64,000 nt of DNA from Hydrogenophaga sp. (GTDB lineage Bacteria > Pseudomonadota > Gammaproteobacteria > Burkholderiales > Burkholderiaceae_C). Below are positions 17,631 to 25,623 of this stretch, in pieces. Numbering within the stretch: position 1 is the stretch's first letter; each line of letters starts with the position of its first letter. Both the position numbers and the translations under genes were made by a program. Location: positions 62,001 to 126,000 of the forward strand of contig NZ_JADMKB010000009.1 in NCBI RefSeq assembly GCF_018780075.1, written 5' to 3'. Under the pieces are notes generated by a model. The model ran no database searches and was not told the origin of the DNA. It was given only the letters and a program-made list of their open reading frames with translations.

Positions 17631-17732
17631 AACGCGCCTGCACCGCAGGCCGACCTCATGCAAAATGAGGCCCGATCCCACCCCCAGTGCTGGCCCGGCA
17701 CAGCGGCCGAACCTCCCCGAGAGCCCCCTGCC

Positions 17733-20177
17733 GTGAACACCCCCCCGTCGAACCCCGATCCGTCCAAGCCCGCCACGGCCGCGGTCGGCCCGCCACGCGA
17801 CGCCGACCCGTCGGCCCGCGGCACGGACACCCAGGTGCTGCCGGGGGTGCAGCGCTTCGTCTTCTCCGGCGCGGCCCTGGGCCTGGGCATCCTCGCCCTC
17901 CACCACGGCAAGGCGCTGCTCATGCCGCTGGCGTTCGCCGCGCTGCTCGCGTTCGTGATCGACCCGGTGGTGACCTGGCTGCGCCGCTGCTCGGTGCCGC
18001 GCGGCCTGGCGGTGGGCGTGGTGCTCACGCTGGCGCTGTCCTTGCTGGTGGGCGCCGGCGCGCTGATGGCCAACCAGGTCAGCGACCTCGGCAACGAGCT
18101 GCCCACCTACCGGAAGAACATCCAGAAAAAGCTGCACGACCTGCGGCCGACGGTGGTGCCGTCGGGCACGGTGCGGGAGTTCGGCCGGATTTTCGGCGTG
18201 GTCATGGGCGAGTTCGACGCCGCCACCAAGACCCTGGACATGGGCAAGAAGGAGTCGCCGGGCGCCACCCGCGTCACGGTGGACACCAGCGACCGCAGCC
18301 CGCTGGAGGTCGCGGTGAACGTGCTGACCACGGTGGGCGTGCAGCTGGCGACCGCCGGCCTGGTCATCATCCTGGTGGTGTTCATGCTGCTGCAGCGCAT
18401 CGAGCTGCGCGACCGCCTGTTGAGGTTGATGGGCGGCGACCAGCACCAGATGGCCGACGCCCTGTCCGAGTCGGCCGAGAAGGTCAGTCGCTACCTGCTG
18501 GCCCAGGTGCTGGTCAACGTGGGTTACGGCATCCCGATGGCGCTGGGCCTGTGGTGGATCGGCGTGCCCGGCGCCTGGCTCTGGGGCGGGCTCGCGGCGC
18601 TGCTGCGTTTCATCCCGTTCCTCGGGCCGGCCATCGGCGCCATCTTCCCGCTCGTGCTCGCGTTCGCGGTGGACCCGGGCTGGTCGGTCGTGCTGTGGAC
18701 GCTGGCCCTGATCCTGGTTCTCGAAGTGATCAGCAACAACGTCGTCGAGCCGCTGGCCTACGGCGGCAGCACGGGCGTGTCGCCGCTGGCGGTGCTGATC
18801 TCGGCCGCCTTCTGGGCCACGCTGTGGGGGCCGCTGGGCCTGGTGCTGGCGACGCCGTTGACGGTGTGCCTGGTGGTGGTCGGCCGCCACCTGGCCCCGC
18901 TGCGTTTCCTGGAGGTGCTGCTGGGCAGCGAGCCGGTGTTCGACAGCGCCACCCAGCTCTACCACCGGCTCATTTCCGGCGACCTCGACGAGGCGGAGGA
19001 CATGGCCTACCAGGAGGTGCGGCAGACTTCGCTGGCGCATTTCTACGGCGACACGGCCTTGCCGATGCTGGGGCTGGCCGCGCGCCTGAGCGACGAAGGT
19101 GTGACCGCCGCGCACCGCCACCGCCTGCTCGACGGCACGGCGCGTTTCGTGAACGAGCTGCAAGCCGACGACACCGCTGCACAGGCGTCGAACGCCCTGG
19201 CGCCGACGCTGCTGTGCGTGGGCCTGCGCACCGAGCTCGACACCCTGTCGGCCGACATGCTGGCGCACGCGCTGGCCCACGCCGGCCTGCGCGCCCGCGC
19301 CCTGCCGGTGGCCGCCCTCCAGCAGGGCCGGGCGGATCTGCGCGACGCGGCGTCGGTGGAGGTGGTCTACCTGTGCTCCTTGTCCAAGGCCCCCGACACG
19401 CAGGTGCGACTGGTGTGCCGGCGGCTGCGCCGCCACTGGCCGGACGTGGTGGTCCGGCTGGTGGCCTGGCGGGGCGTCGAGGCGCTGGCCGAGCCCGAGC
19501 GGCAACAGGCCATCGGGGTGTCGGCCGTGCTGTTCCGGCTGCCGGAGGTGCTGGCGCTGGCCGATCAAGAGCACACCGAAGCGCCGCCCGCGCACGGCGG
19601 TGACGGTGACGGTCCGGGTCAGCCTGGCGCCGCCACCGCCCCGACCCCGGTGGAAGCCCGGGAAGAAGCGATCCACCGCAGCGTGCAACGCGCCGCGGCG
19701 GTGTTCCGTGTGCCGGTGGTGAGCCTCATGGTGCGCACCGGGGCCACCGAGCTGCGCTGCCTGCTGGCGGGGGACGTGCCCCAGCCCGGCTGGTCCACCG
19801 AATCCATGCCGCCCGAGGCCTCGCCACCGGGCCGGCTGCTGGCGGGCGAGAACGACCCGGTGGAGCTGCACCTCGATCCGGCGCAGGCCGGCGCCCAGCA
19901 CCCGGCGCTGGCGCGGCACCCCTTCTTCGCCGGGAAGCCGGTGCGGGACACCCACGGCGCGGTGCTGGGCCTGCTCGCGGTGCACGCGCCCGCCGGGCAC
20001 GCACTGGCCCAGGGCGAAGCCGATCTGCTGTCCCAGATGGCCAGGGATCTGGCCCCCGAGGTGCAGGCGCTGATCACGGCACGGTCCGCCGGTGCCCCCC
20101 GAGAACCGGAGCAGCCCCAGGCGGACACGGCCATCGGTCTCAGCCTGAGCGCCCGGCTGCACGGCAACGTGGTCTGA
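17733..20177 (+). CDS. AI-2E family permease fused to a cytoplasmic two-domain C-terminus
   Basis: The protein has 814 residues, more than twice the roughly 350 of ordinary AI-2E (TqsA/PerM-type) transporters. Residues 40-380 form the permease, with eight membrane segments and the family signatures F-I-P-F-L-G-P and N-V-V-E-P. Residues about 489-575 form an alpha/beta domain beginning [10 protein letters not shown] that resembles a cobalamin-binding or receiver-like Rossmann fold. Residues about 649-776 look like a GAF domain, ending [12 protein letters not shown] 17733 is used; an ATG at 17658 would add 25 Pro-rich residues. It opens the membrane-stress cluster. Confidence 0.8.
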   Translation: MNTPPSNPDPSKPATAAVGPPRDADPSARGTDTQVLPGVQRFVFSGAALGLGILALHHGKALLMPLAFAALLAFVIDPVVTWLRRCSVPRGLAVGVVLTLALSLLVGAGALMANQVSDLGNELPTYRKNIQKKLHDLRPTVVPSGTVREFGRIFGVVMGEFDAATKTLDMGKKESPGATRVTVDTSDRSPLEVAVNVLTTVGVQLATAGLVIILVVFMLLQRIELRDRLLRLMGGDQHQMADALSESAEKVSRYLLAQVLVNVGYGIPMALGLWWIGVPGAWLWGGLAALLRFIPFLGPAIGAIFPLVLAFAVDPGWSVVLWTLALILVLEVISNNVVEPLAYGGSTGVSPLAVLISAAFWATLWGPLGLVLATPLTVCLVVVGRHLAPLRFLEVLLGSEPVFDSATQLYHRLISGDLDEAEDMAYQEVRQTSLAHFYGDTALPMLGLAARLSDEGVTAAHRHRLLDGTARFVNELQADDTAAQASNALAPTLLCVGLRTELDTLSADMLAHALAHAGLRARALPVAALQQGRADLRDAASVEVVYLCSLSKAPDTQVRLVCRRLRRHWPDVVVRLVAWRGVEALAEPERQQAIGVSAVLFRLPEVLALADQEHTEAPPAHGGDGDGPGQPGAATAPTPVEAREEAIHRSVQRAAAVFRVPVVSLMVRTGATELRCLLAGDVPQPGWSTESMPPEASPPGRLLAGENDPVELHLDPAQAGAQHPALARHPFFAGKPVRDTHGAVLGLLAVHAPAGHALAQGEADLLSQMARDLAPEVQALITARSAGAPREPEQPQADTAIGLSLSARLHGNVV

Positions 20178-20179
20178 TA

Positions 20180-20262
20180 CGCCCCCACGCTCCGCCGCTG
20201 CGCGGGTCGCTGCCCCCCGAGGGGGCTGATCCGCCTTGGGGCGGCCCGGCGGCGGATCGCTG
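20180..20262 (+). repeat. structured intergenic repeat, copy 6 (subclass B)
   Basis: This copy begins 2 bases after the stop of the fused permease. It has the CCGC-TGC-GCGG hairpin and a C-run/G-run hairpin. The terminal arm pairs GATCCGCC with GGCGGATC around GGGGCGGCCC, the layout shared with the tandem copies at 50640. Confidence 0.7.
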
Positions 20263-20297
20263 AGCCCCCACGCTCAGGGTCGCCCTGTCGGCCCAGT

Positions 20298-20327
20298 CCT
20301 ACGCCAACCCGTGGGATTGACCGACAC
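20298..20327 (+). promoter_or_regulatory. bipartite stress-cluster motif, copy A (CCTAC-N20-GACAC)
   Basis: CCTAC at 20298-20302 and GACAC at 20323-20327 are separated by exactly 20 bases, 92 bases before the DUF1328 gene. The same pair and spacing recur at 22914 and 23224. Confidence 0.5.
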
Positions 20328-20418
20328 CGCCGAGGCCAGCGCGTTCCTAGACTTCATTCATCGCAGCGACAGGCGTTGCGAAGTCCACCACCCCACCGGG
20401 GTGATTCAGGAGTTGTCC

Positions 20419-20580
20419 ATGTTGCACTACGCCGTTGTCTTTCTGGTTGTCGCGCTGATCGCCGCGGTGTTGGGCTTTGGTGGCATCGCCGCCAGCGCCG
20501 CAGGCATCGCCAAGATCCTGTTCGTGGTCTTCCTGGTGATGGCCGTCGTCAGTTTCCTGTTCGGCTGGCTCAAGCGCTGA
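20419..20580 (+). CDS. DUF1328 small membrane protein
   Basis: The 53-residue protein consists of two transmembrane helices, a glycine/alanine-rich hinge ([14 protein letters not shown]) and a short basic end, which is the complete DUF1328 (YtjA-like) family form. CAGGAG precedes the ATG. Members are often induced by stress or sit near CsbD and BON genes, as here. The molecular function is unknown. Confidence 0.9.
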   Translation: MLHYAVVFLVVALIAAVLGFGGIAASAAGIAKILFVVFLVMAVVSFLFGWLKR

Positions 20581-20651
20581 ACACGGCATCGACGCCGGCC
20601 CGCCCACCTCCCACCCTCACCCTCACCCATCCCTCACTCAAGGAGCCCAAG

Positions 20652-21074
20652 ATGAACGCCACCGCCCAACACATCACCGCCGCCGCCCAGGACGTGGCGG
20701 ACACCGGTGCCCGCGTGGCCGAGGTCGCCGTGTCCCGCGCCGTCGGCAAGGCCGACGAGCTGATGAACGACGCCCAGCGCACCACCGCCGAGACCGAAAA
20801 GGCCGTCCAGGCCGGCATCCACCAGCTGCGAGACACCATCCCGTCGACGATCTCCCGCGCCGCCACCTCTGCCGAAGAGCTGGCCCGCGCCGGGATCGAG
20901 AAAGCCCGGGCCGCGCGCGCCGCGGTGGCCGACAAGGCGCACCAGTTGAACGAACAGACCACCAGCTACGTGCGCCGGGAACCCACCAAGGCGCTGCTGA
21001 TCGCCATGGCCGCCGGCGCCGGCGCCACGCTGGCGATCACCTGGGCCACCCGCAACCGCGCCAGCCGCCACTGA
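20652..21074 (+). CDS. DUF883/YqjD-ElaB-like membrane-anchored protein
   Basis: This 140-residue protein has a long amphipathic, Ala/Glu-rich helical N-terminal part (about 1-105), the Y-V-R-R-E-P motif and a single C-terminal transmembrane helix, the YqjD/ElaB architecture. In E. coli the tail-anchored YqjD binds ribosomes in stationary phase. AAGGAG lies eight bases before the ATG. It is followed by a holin-like gene, the usual neighbour. Confidence 0.85.
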   Translation: MNATAQHITAAAQDVADTGARVAEVAVSRAVGKADELMNDAQRTTAETEKAVQAGIHQLRDTIPSTISRAATSAEELARAGIEKARAARAAVADKAHQLNEQTTSYVRREPTKALLIAMAAGAGATLAITWATRNRASRH

Positions 21075-21085
21075 ACCCGGCCCCC

Positions 21086-21119
21086 TGCGGGACCACCCGC
21101 TTCGGCGGGTGGTCCCGCA
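21086..21119. terminator. strong hairpin with TTCG loop, no T-tract
   Basis: A 15-bp perfect stem (arms TGCGGGACCACCCGC and its complement) closes a TTCG tetraloop just after the DUF883 stop. With no T-run, it may protect or separate the transcripts of the DUF883 and holin-like genes instead of acting as a classical terminator. Confidence 0.6.
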
Positions 21120-21160
21120 TCGGTGTGTTGACCTCCCTGCCTGCAGAAAGCGCGCCCGCC

Positions 21161-21544
21161 GTGATCCACCCCCTTTTCATCAGCCTGGCCCAGCAACCCA
21201 CGCTGTTCACCGAGCACGCCGACGCCTACGCCGACCTCGCGCTGGCCGAGTGGCAGGGCGTGACGGGCCAGCTGAAGTCGCGCGCGCTGATCTGGGTGGC
21301 CACCGCCGTGCTGGGCCTGGTCGGCCTCCTGCTGTTGGGCACCTCGCTGCTGCTGTGGGCGGTGGTGCCGATGGCGTCCATGCCCATGCCCTGGCTCCTG
21401 TGGGTCGTGCCCGCGGTGCCGCTGCTGGGCGCGGGCGTGTTCGCGGGGGTCGCGGCCACGCGCCGCGACCCCCCGGCGTTCGAGGCCCTGCGCACGCAGT
21501 GGGCGCAGGACATGGCCACGCTGAAAATTCTGGGCGAAGAATGA
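21161..21544 (+). CDS. phage-holin-family (Holin-X-like) membrane protein
   Basis: The 127-residue protein has two central transmembrane helices (about 43-67 and 75-97) flanked by soluble ends. The M-I-H-P-L-F start and the E-H-A-D-A-Y-A-D-L-A-L-A-E stretch are the usual beginning of this chromosomal YqjE/holin-X-like family, so GTG 21161 is preferred to GTG 21125. It is not part of a prophage. Its stop overlaps the ATG of the next gene (ATGA). Confidence 0.75.
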   Translation: MIHPLFISLAQQPTLFTEHADAYADLALAEWQGVTGQLKSRALIWVATAVLGLVGLLLLGTSLLLWAVVPMASMPMPWLLWVVPAVPLLGAGVFAGVAATRRDPPAFEALRTQWAQDMATLKILGEE

Positions 21545-22143
21545 ACACGCCCCCGCCACCGTCACCGTCACCGTCACAGCGCAAGGCCGCGGCGCTCGCG
21601 CGGATCGAGGCGTCCCGCGCGCAGCTGATCCTGGCCTTGTCGCCCGAGCCCTCCGGGCGCGAGAGCGCCGCCACGGCGGGTGCCGGTGCCCCCGGCACGA
21701 GCGGGTTCCCGGCCGCGCCGTTCGCGGCGCGCCTGCGGCGGCAGGGTGTGGGGCTCGGGCTCTTCAGCGCCGCCCGGACGCTGGCGCGGCGGTGGTGGCG
21801 ACGGCAGCCCTGGCACGCGCCGGCGGAGCTGGTGGCGTCCGCCGTGGCACAACAGGTCAACCCCATCGTGCGCCGCCACCCCTGGGCCGCGCTGGCGGCC
21901 GGTGCGGCGGTCGGCGCCGCCCTGGTGAGCCTGACGCCCTGGGTGTTCGGTGCGGCCAGGAACCGCTGGGCGCCATGGCGCGCCCACCTCGGGGGCATGC
22001 TCTGGTCGCAACTGGGGCACGCCTCCGTGCAGATGGCCATGGCCGGGGCGCTCGCGACCTGGATCAGCGACCTGGGCCAACAGGCGCAGCGCTCGCAGGA
22101 TCGCGAGGCGGGCGCGCCGCCCCCGGACGACCTCCCCACGTAG
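21541..22143 (+). CDS. hypothetical membrane protein, YqjK-like position
   Basis: The 200-residue protein starts with a Pro/Ser stretch encoded by three tandem CACCGT units. A helical charged segment, a W-W-R-R region and one or two hydrophobic segments (about 118-140 and 158-175) follow. It overlaps the holin-like gene by ATGA and completes the DUF883-holin-X unit, where a small YqjK-like gene is often found. I do not recognise a domain. Confidence 0.65.
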   Translation: MNTPPPPSPSPSQRKAAALARIEASRAQLILALSPEPSGRESAATAGAGAPGTSGFPAAPFAARLRRQGVGLGLFSAARTLARRWWRRQPWHAPAELVASAVAQQVNPIVRRHPWAALAAGAAVGAALVSLTPWVFGAARNRWAPWRAHLGGMLWSQLGHASVQMAMAGALATWISDLGQQAQRSQDREAGAPPPDDLPT

Positions 22144-22173
22144 CGCCGACGCACCCTTGGCCGGGGCCGCGGC

Positions 22174-22806
22174 CTACTGGATCAGGCCATGGGTCATGGC
22201 GTAGTAGGTGAGCTCGCTGTTGCTGCCGAGCTTGAGTTTTTCCAGCACCCGCGTGCGGTAGGTGCTGACCGTCTTGACGCTGAGGAACATGGCCTCGGCC
22301 ATGCCGCCGATGGTCTCGCCCTTGGCCAGGCGCAGAAACACCTGCAACTCCCGCTCCGAGAGCAGCTCGTGGGCCGGCCGCTCCAGCCCGCCGGCCACCC
22401 CTTCGGCCAGCAGCGTGGCCACGGCCTGGCTGATGTACTTGCGCCCCATCGACACCGTGCGGATCGCCTGCACGATCTCTTCGGGGTCGCACTCCTTGTT
22501 GAGGTAACCGCTGGCGCCCTGGCGCAGCAGGGTGATGGCGTAGTGCGTCTCGGGGAACCCGCTGAGGATGAGCACGGGCAGCTCGGGCGCCCGCGCCTTG
22601 ATGGCCTTGAGCGCATCGACACCGCCCTGTTCGGGCATGGAGAGGTCCAGCAGCATCACGTCCAGCTCACCCTGCCGGGCCATTTCGAGCGCCTCGACCC
22701 CGTTGCCGGCTTCGCCCGTCACGCGCAGGTCCACGTGCTCGGACAGGAACTGCTTGAGCCCTGCGCGCACGACCTTGTGGTCATCCACGATCCCCACTCG
22801 AATCAT
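22174..22806 (-). CDS. NarL/FixJ family response regulator (UvrY/GacA-like)
   Basis: The 210-residue regulator has a receiver domain (about 1-120; acidic D-D-H, phospho-acceptor Asp in L-L-D-L-S-M-P, Lys in L-N-K-E) and a LuxR helix-turn-helix (about 145-205; L-S-E-R-E-L-Q-V-F, then V-K-T-V-S-T-Y). The ATG at 22806 gives the canonical M-I-R-V-G-I-V-D-D-H start. It is divergent from the CsbD and BON genes, across motif copy B. The HisKA_3-type kinase at 24229 is the obvious candidate partner. Confidence 0.93.
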   Translation of the reverse strand: MIRVGIVDDHKVVRAGLKQFLSEHVDLRVTGEAGNGVEALEMARQGELDVMLLDLSMPEQGGVDALKAIKARAPELPVLILSGFPETHYAITLLRQGASGYLNKECDPEEIVQAIRTVSMGRKYISQAVATLLAEGVAGGLERPAHELLSERELQVFLRLAKGETIGGMAEAMFLSVKTVSTYRTRVLEKLKLGSNSELTYYAMTHGLIQ

Positions 22807-22913
22807 CCCGTGCCCCCGTGTCTGGTGCGCCTGCGGCGCGCAAAACGCACTGTAGCGCGGGAACGAAATCCCTGCGCGGTCGAACCCGCACCGACACGCC
22901 CACGGCACGCCGT

Positions 22914-22943
22914 CCTACAGGCCAACGCAGCGCCCGCCGACAC
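22914..22943 (+). promoter_or_regulatory. bipartite stress-cluster motif, copy B (CCTAC-N20-GACAC)
   Basis: CCTAC at 22914-22918 and GACAC at 22939-22943 lie 113 bases before the CsbD-like gene, in the divergent region shared with the NarL-type regulator. The spacer GC-rich core GCAGCGCC is shared with copy C. Confidence 0.5.
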
Positions 22944-23055
22944 CGGCCATGCGTCCAAAAACCTACAGTTCCAACACAGCCCGGCGACACCGTTCGCCGC
23001 TGTTTTCCGGGGGCTCCCACGGGGCCCGCAACACCACTGACGAAGGAGCACCACC

Positions 23056-23154
23056 ATGAACTGGGACCGCATCGAAGGCAACGGGAAACAACTCAAGGGC
23101 CAGGCCATCGAACCATGGGGCCAGCTGACCGACGACTGGTTCAGCAAGCCCTGA
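23056..23154 (+). CDS. CsbD-like protein, truncated
   Basis: The frame encodes 32 residues beginning M-N-W-D-R-I-E-G-N, continuing K-Q-L-K-G-Q and ending W-F-S-K-P. This matches the first half of CsbD stress proteins, which normally have 60-70 residues. GAAGGAG is well placed before the ATG. The second half (typically starting at a D-D-x-L-x-x-I-x-G-x-R segment) is not found in any frame downstream, so this looks like a 3' deletion and not a simple frameshift. It may be a dying gene or a functional micro-protein. Confidence 0.7.
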   Translation: MNWDRIEGNGKQLKGQAIEPWGQLTDDWFSKP

Positions 23155-23223
23155 CCGCCCACCCCATGAACACGCCGGCGGACATTCCAGGGGCTCGCGC
23201 GAGCCAGGCCGTGTCAGCCATGT

Positions 23224-23253
23224 CCTACAACCCCAAGGCAGCGCCACCGATAC
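23224..23253 (+). promoter_or_regulatory. bipartite stress-cluster motif, copy C (CCTAC-N20-GATAC)
   Basis: CCTAC at 23224-23228 and GATAC at 23249-23253 lie 55 bases before the BON-domain gene. The spacer is again exactly 20 bases. Confidence 0.5.
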
Positions 23254-23307
23254 ACTGGGTTCGAACGCCCCACGCGGTCGCGATGCCGTTCCATGAGTCC
23301 TCACACC

Positions 23308-23739
23308 ATGTCCACACACACCCCCTTTTCCCTGCCACGCACCGCGCTCGCGGCCCTGGCCGTCGCGGCATTGACCGGCCTCGGCGCCTGCGCGCAGACG
23401 GCGCCCGCCCCATCGCCCACCGTCGGCCAGCGGGTCGACAGCGCGATTGAAAAGTCGAAAGAGGTCGCGACCGAGGTCAAGGACAACGCGGTCAATGCCG
23501 TCAACACGGTGTCGGCCAAGTCCTCCGACGTGGCCATCACGACCCGCGTCAAGGCCGCGCTGGCGGCCGACTCCGAGCTGAGCGCGCTGGCCATCAACGT
23601 CGACACGACCGACGCGGTGGTGTCGCTCTACGGCCCCGCGCCCAGCGCCGAGGCCATCAACCGGGCCACCACCCTGGCCAAGGCGGTGACGGGCGTGGTG
23701 GATGTGAAGAACAACCTCACGCTGGTCAAGAAGCCGTAA
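23308..23739 (+). CDS. BON-domain lipoprotein
   Basis: The 143-residue protein has a signal peptide with a lipobox-like L-G-A-C (Cys at about 28), then a helical linker. One BON domain (about residues 72-140) follows, with D-V-A-I-T-T-R-V-K-A-A-L, V-D-T-T-D-A-V-V-S-L-Y-G and G-V-V-D-V-K-N-N-L. BON domains attach to phospholipid membranes; OsmY-like proteins with them are induced by osmotic and envelope stress. An in-frame ATG also lies at 23293. It is preceded by motif copy C. Confidence 0.88.
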   Translation: MSTHTPFSLPRTALAALAVAALTGLGACAQTAPAPSPTVGQRVDSAIEKSKEVATEVKDNAVNAVNTVSAKSSDVAITTRVKAALAADSELSALAINVDTTDAVVSLYGPAPSAEAINRATTLAKAVTGVVDVKNNLTLVKKP

Positions 23740-23786
23740 CGCACACGCCACCCACACGCCCCATCCGCTTCCGACGACCACCGACC

Positions 23787-24164
23787 ATGTGCCCCGTTCG
23801 CGCCTTCATCGTGGAGGACAACCCCGTCATCCTGAAAGACCTGGTCACCACCCTGGAGGAGCTGACACCGGTGCGTGTGGTCGGCACCGCGCGCACCGAG
23901 TCCGACGCGGTGCGGGAACTGGAGCAGCGCAAGGAAGACCTGGACCTGGTCATCGTGGACATCTTCCTCGCATCGGGGAGCGGCCTGGGGGTGCTGGCGC
24001 GCGCCCAGGCGCTGAACCTGCCGATGCGCCGGGTGGTGCTGACCAACTACCCTTCTCCCGACATGCGGCAGCGCTGCGCGGCCCTCGGCGCCGACCGGCT
24101 CTTCGACAAATCCCGCGAGCTGGACGAGCTGATCACCTACTGCGAAGGCATGCCCGGCGCCTGA
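23787..24164 (+). CDS. receiver-only response regulator (CheY-like)
   Basis: The 125-residue protein is a single receiver domain. It has the acidic pocket V-E-D-N, phospho-acceptor Asp in V-I-V-D-I, the switch Thr in V-L-T-N-Y and Lys in F-D-K-S. There is no output domain, so it can only act by protein contact or as a phosphate sink. It lies 64 bases before the histidine kinase gene, on the same strand, and is probably phosphorylated by it. Confidence 0.9.
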   Translation: MCPVRAFIVEDNPVILKDLVTTLEELTPVRVVGTARTESDAVRELEQRKEDLDLVIVDIFLASGSGLGVLARAQALNLPMRRVVLTNYPSPDMRQRCAALGADRLFDKSRELDELITYCEGMPGA

Positions 24165-24228
24165 TCGCACCCCCCGCCCCGGTGAGCTACCCTTGCACCC
24201 CCTTCACCCTGGCCGGCCGGCCCCGATC

Positions 24229-25602
24229 ATGAGCCTGGAAGACACCGCCCCCGGAAAGCTGCGCTCCACCATCGAATGGGTGGCGCGCGGCCGTTACCTG
24301 ATGCCCATCGTGGTGGTGGTGGGCGTGGTGGCCATGGGCATCAACGAGTCCACCTACCAGCACTCCCACCGCACCCTGTCCATCGGCATCGCGCTCACCG
24401 ACGCGCGCATCCGGTCGGCCGAAGCGCTGCAGGCCCTGACGGACACGGACCTGCACGCCCGGTCGTACCTCATGTCGAAGGCCCCGCAGGAGCTCGCCAA
24501 GTACCGGGAGACCCTGCAGCGCCTCGACCACCTGAAAAACAGCGCCGTGGCGCTGGTGCGCCAGATGGACCCCGACAGCACCATCTCGCTCGAACGGGTG
24601 GAGCGGCTGCTGGCCGACCACGTGCGTGGCACCGATGCCTGGGTGGAGGCGTTTGAGCGCGGCGACACCGCGAAGGCCACCGCCGCGTCCATCAGCGCCA
24701 TCACGCGCAAGCGCCGGGACGAGTTGCGCGAGGAGTTCGACCTGGTGCTGCAGAAATCGGGCGCCATCCAGGAGACCGCCCGCTATTCGCTGTACCAGGC
24801 GCTGTCGCTGAACCGCCTGGCCATCCACCTGCTGGCGCTGGGCACCGCGCTGGCGCTGTTCTACTTCCAGCGCCTGCTGCGCGAGGAAGACCGCAAGCTG
24901 GCCCGGGAACGGCTGCTGCTGGCCGACCGCGTGAAAGAGCGGACCGCCGAACTCACCGAGATGGCCACGCACCTGGTCAACGCCCGGGAAGACGAACGGG
25001 CCCACGTCGCGCGCGAGCTGCACGACGAGATGGGCGGTCTGCTGACGGCGATGAAACTGGAATTCGCCCGGTTGCGCCGCCTGCCCGACATGCCGGAGAA
25101 AGCCACCGAACGCCTGGTGTCGCTGGAAACGCGCCTCAACGAAGGCATCGCGATCAAGCGCCGCATCATCGAAAACCTGCGCCCCTCGTCGCTGGACCAG
25201 CTGGGCCTCGTGGCGGCGCTGGACATGCTGTGCCGCGACATGGCCGGCGTGCTGGGCAAACCGGTGGTGACCGAGCTGCAGCCCGTCGCCGTGGACCGCG
25301 GTGCCGAGCTGACCCTGTTCAGGGTCGCACAGGAATCGCTGACCAACATCGGCAAATACGCGCAGTGCGCCCGTGTGCAGGTGCGCCTGAAACAGGTCGG
25401 CCAGGCGGTGCAGCTCTCGGTGCAGGACGATGGCCAGGGCTTTTCACCCGCCCGCGTGCCCCACGGGCGCCACGGTCTGAGCGGCATGCGGGTGCGCATG
25501 GAATCGCACGGCGGGCGCCTGACGGTCCTCAGCATGCCGGGACATGGCACCACCATCACCGCCGAACTGCCCGCGACACAGGCCGCGCCGGCGCCCGTCT
25601 GA
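24229..25602 (+). CDS. membrane histidine kinase, CHASE3-like sensor with HisKA_3
   Basis: The 457-residue kinase has a transmembrane helix at about 22-40 and a periplasmic CHASE3-like helical domain (about 41-185). A second transmembrane helix (about 190-213), a coiled coil, the HisKA_3 box with H in A-R-E-L-H-D-E-M-G-G and a HATPase_c domain (N box Q-E-S-L-T-N-I-G-K-Y-A, G box D-D-G-Q-G-F) follow. HisKA_3 kinases pair with NarL-type regulators, and one lies 1.4 kb away on the other strand. The receiver-only gene immediately upstream suggests a branched phosphorelay. Confidence 0.9.
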   Translation: MSLEDTAPGKLRSTIEWVARGRYLMPIVVVVGVVAMGINESTYQHSHRTLSIGIALTDARIRSAEALQALTDTDLHARSYLMSKAPQELAKYRETLQRLDHLKNSAVALVRQMDPDSTISLERVERLLADHVRGTDAWVEAFERGDTAKATAASISAITRKRRDELREEFDLVLQKSGAIQETARYSLYQALSLNRLAIHLLALGTALALFYFQRLLREEDRKLARERLLLADRVKERTAELTEMATHLVNAREDERAHVARELHDEMGGLLTAMKLEFARLRRLPDMPEKATERLVSLETRLNEGIAIKRRIIENLRPSSLDQLGLVAALDMLCRDMAGVLGKPVVTELQPVAVDRGAELTLFRVAQESLTNIGKYAQCARVQVRLKQVGQAVQLSVQDDGQGFSPARVPHGRHGLSGMRVRMESHGGRLTVLSMPGHGTTITAELPATQAAPAPV

Positions 25603-25623
25603 CGGCGTTCTCACCCCCGGCCG

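Noticed and set aside
16869..20162. A minus-strand open frame of more than 1000 codons antisense to the EamA and AI-2E-type genes
   Set aside because: Such frames are a by-product of high GC at third positions. The translation is rich in Arg, His, Gln and Gly without domains, while the plus-strand genes have clear family motifs and starts.
21161..22143. Holin-family gene as a sign of a prophage
   Set aside because: No other phage genes are near. The neighbour is a DUF883 gene, which is the standard chromosomal YqjD-YqjE-like arrangement.
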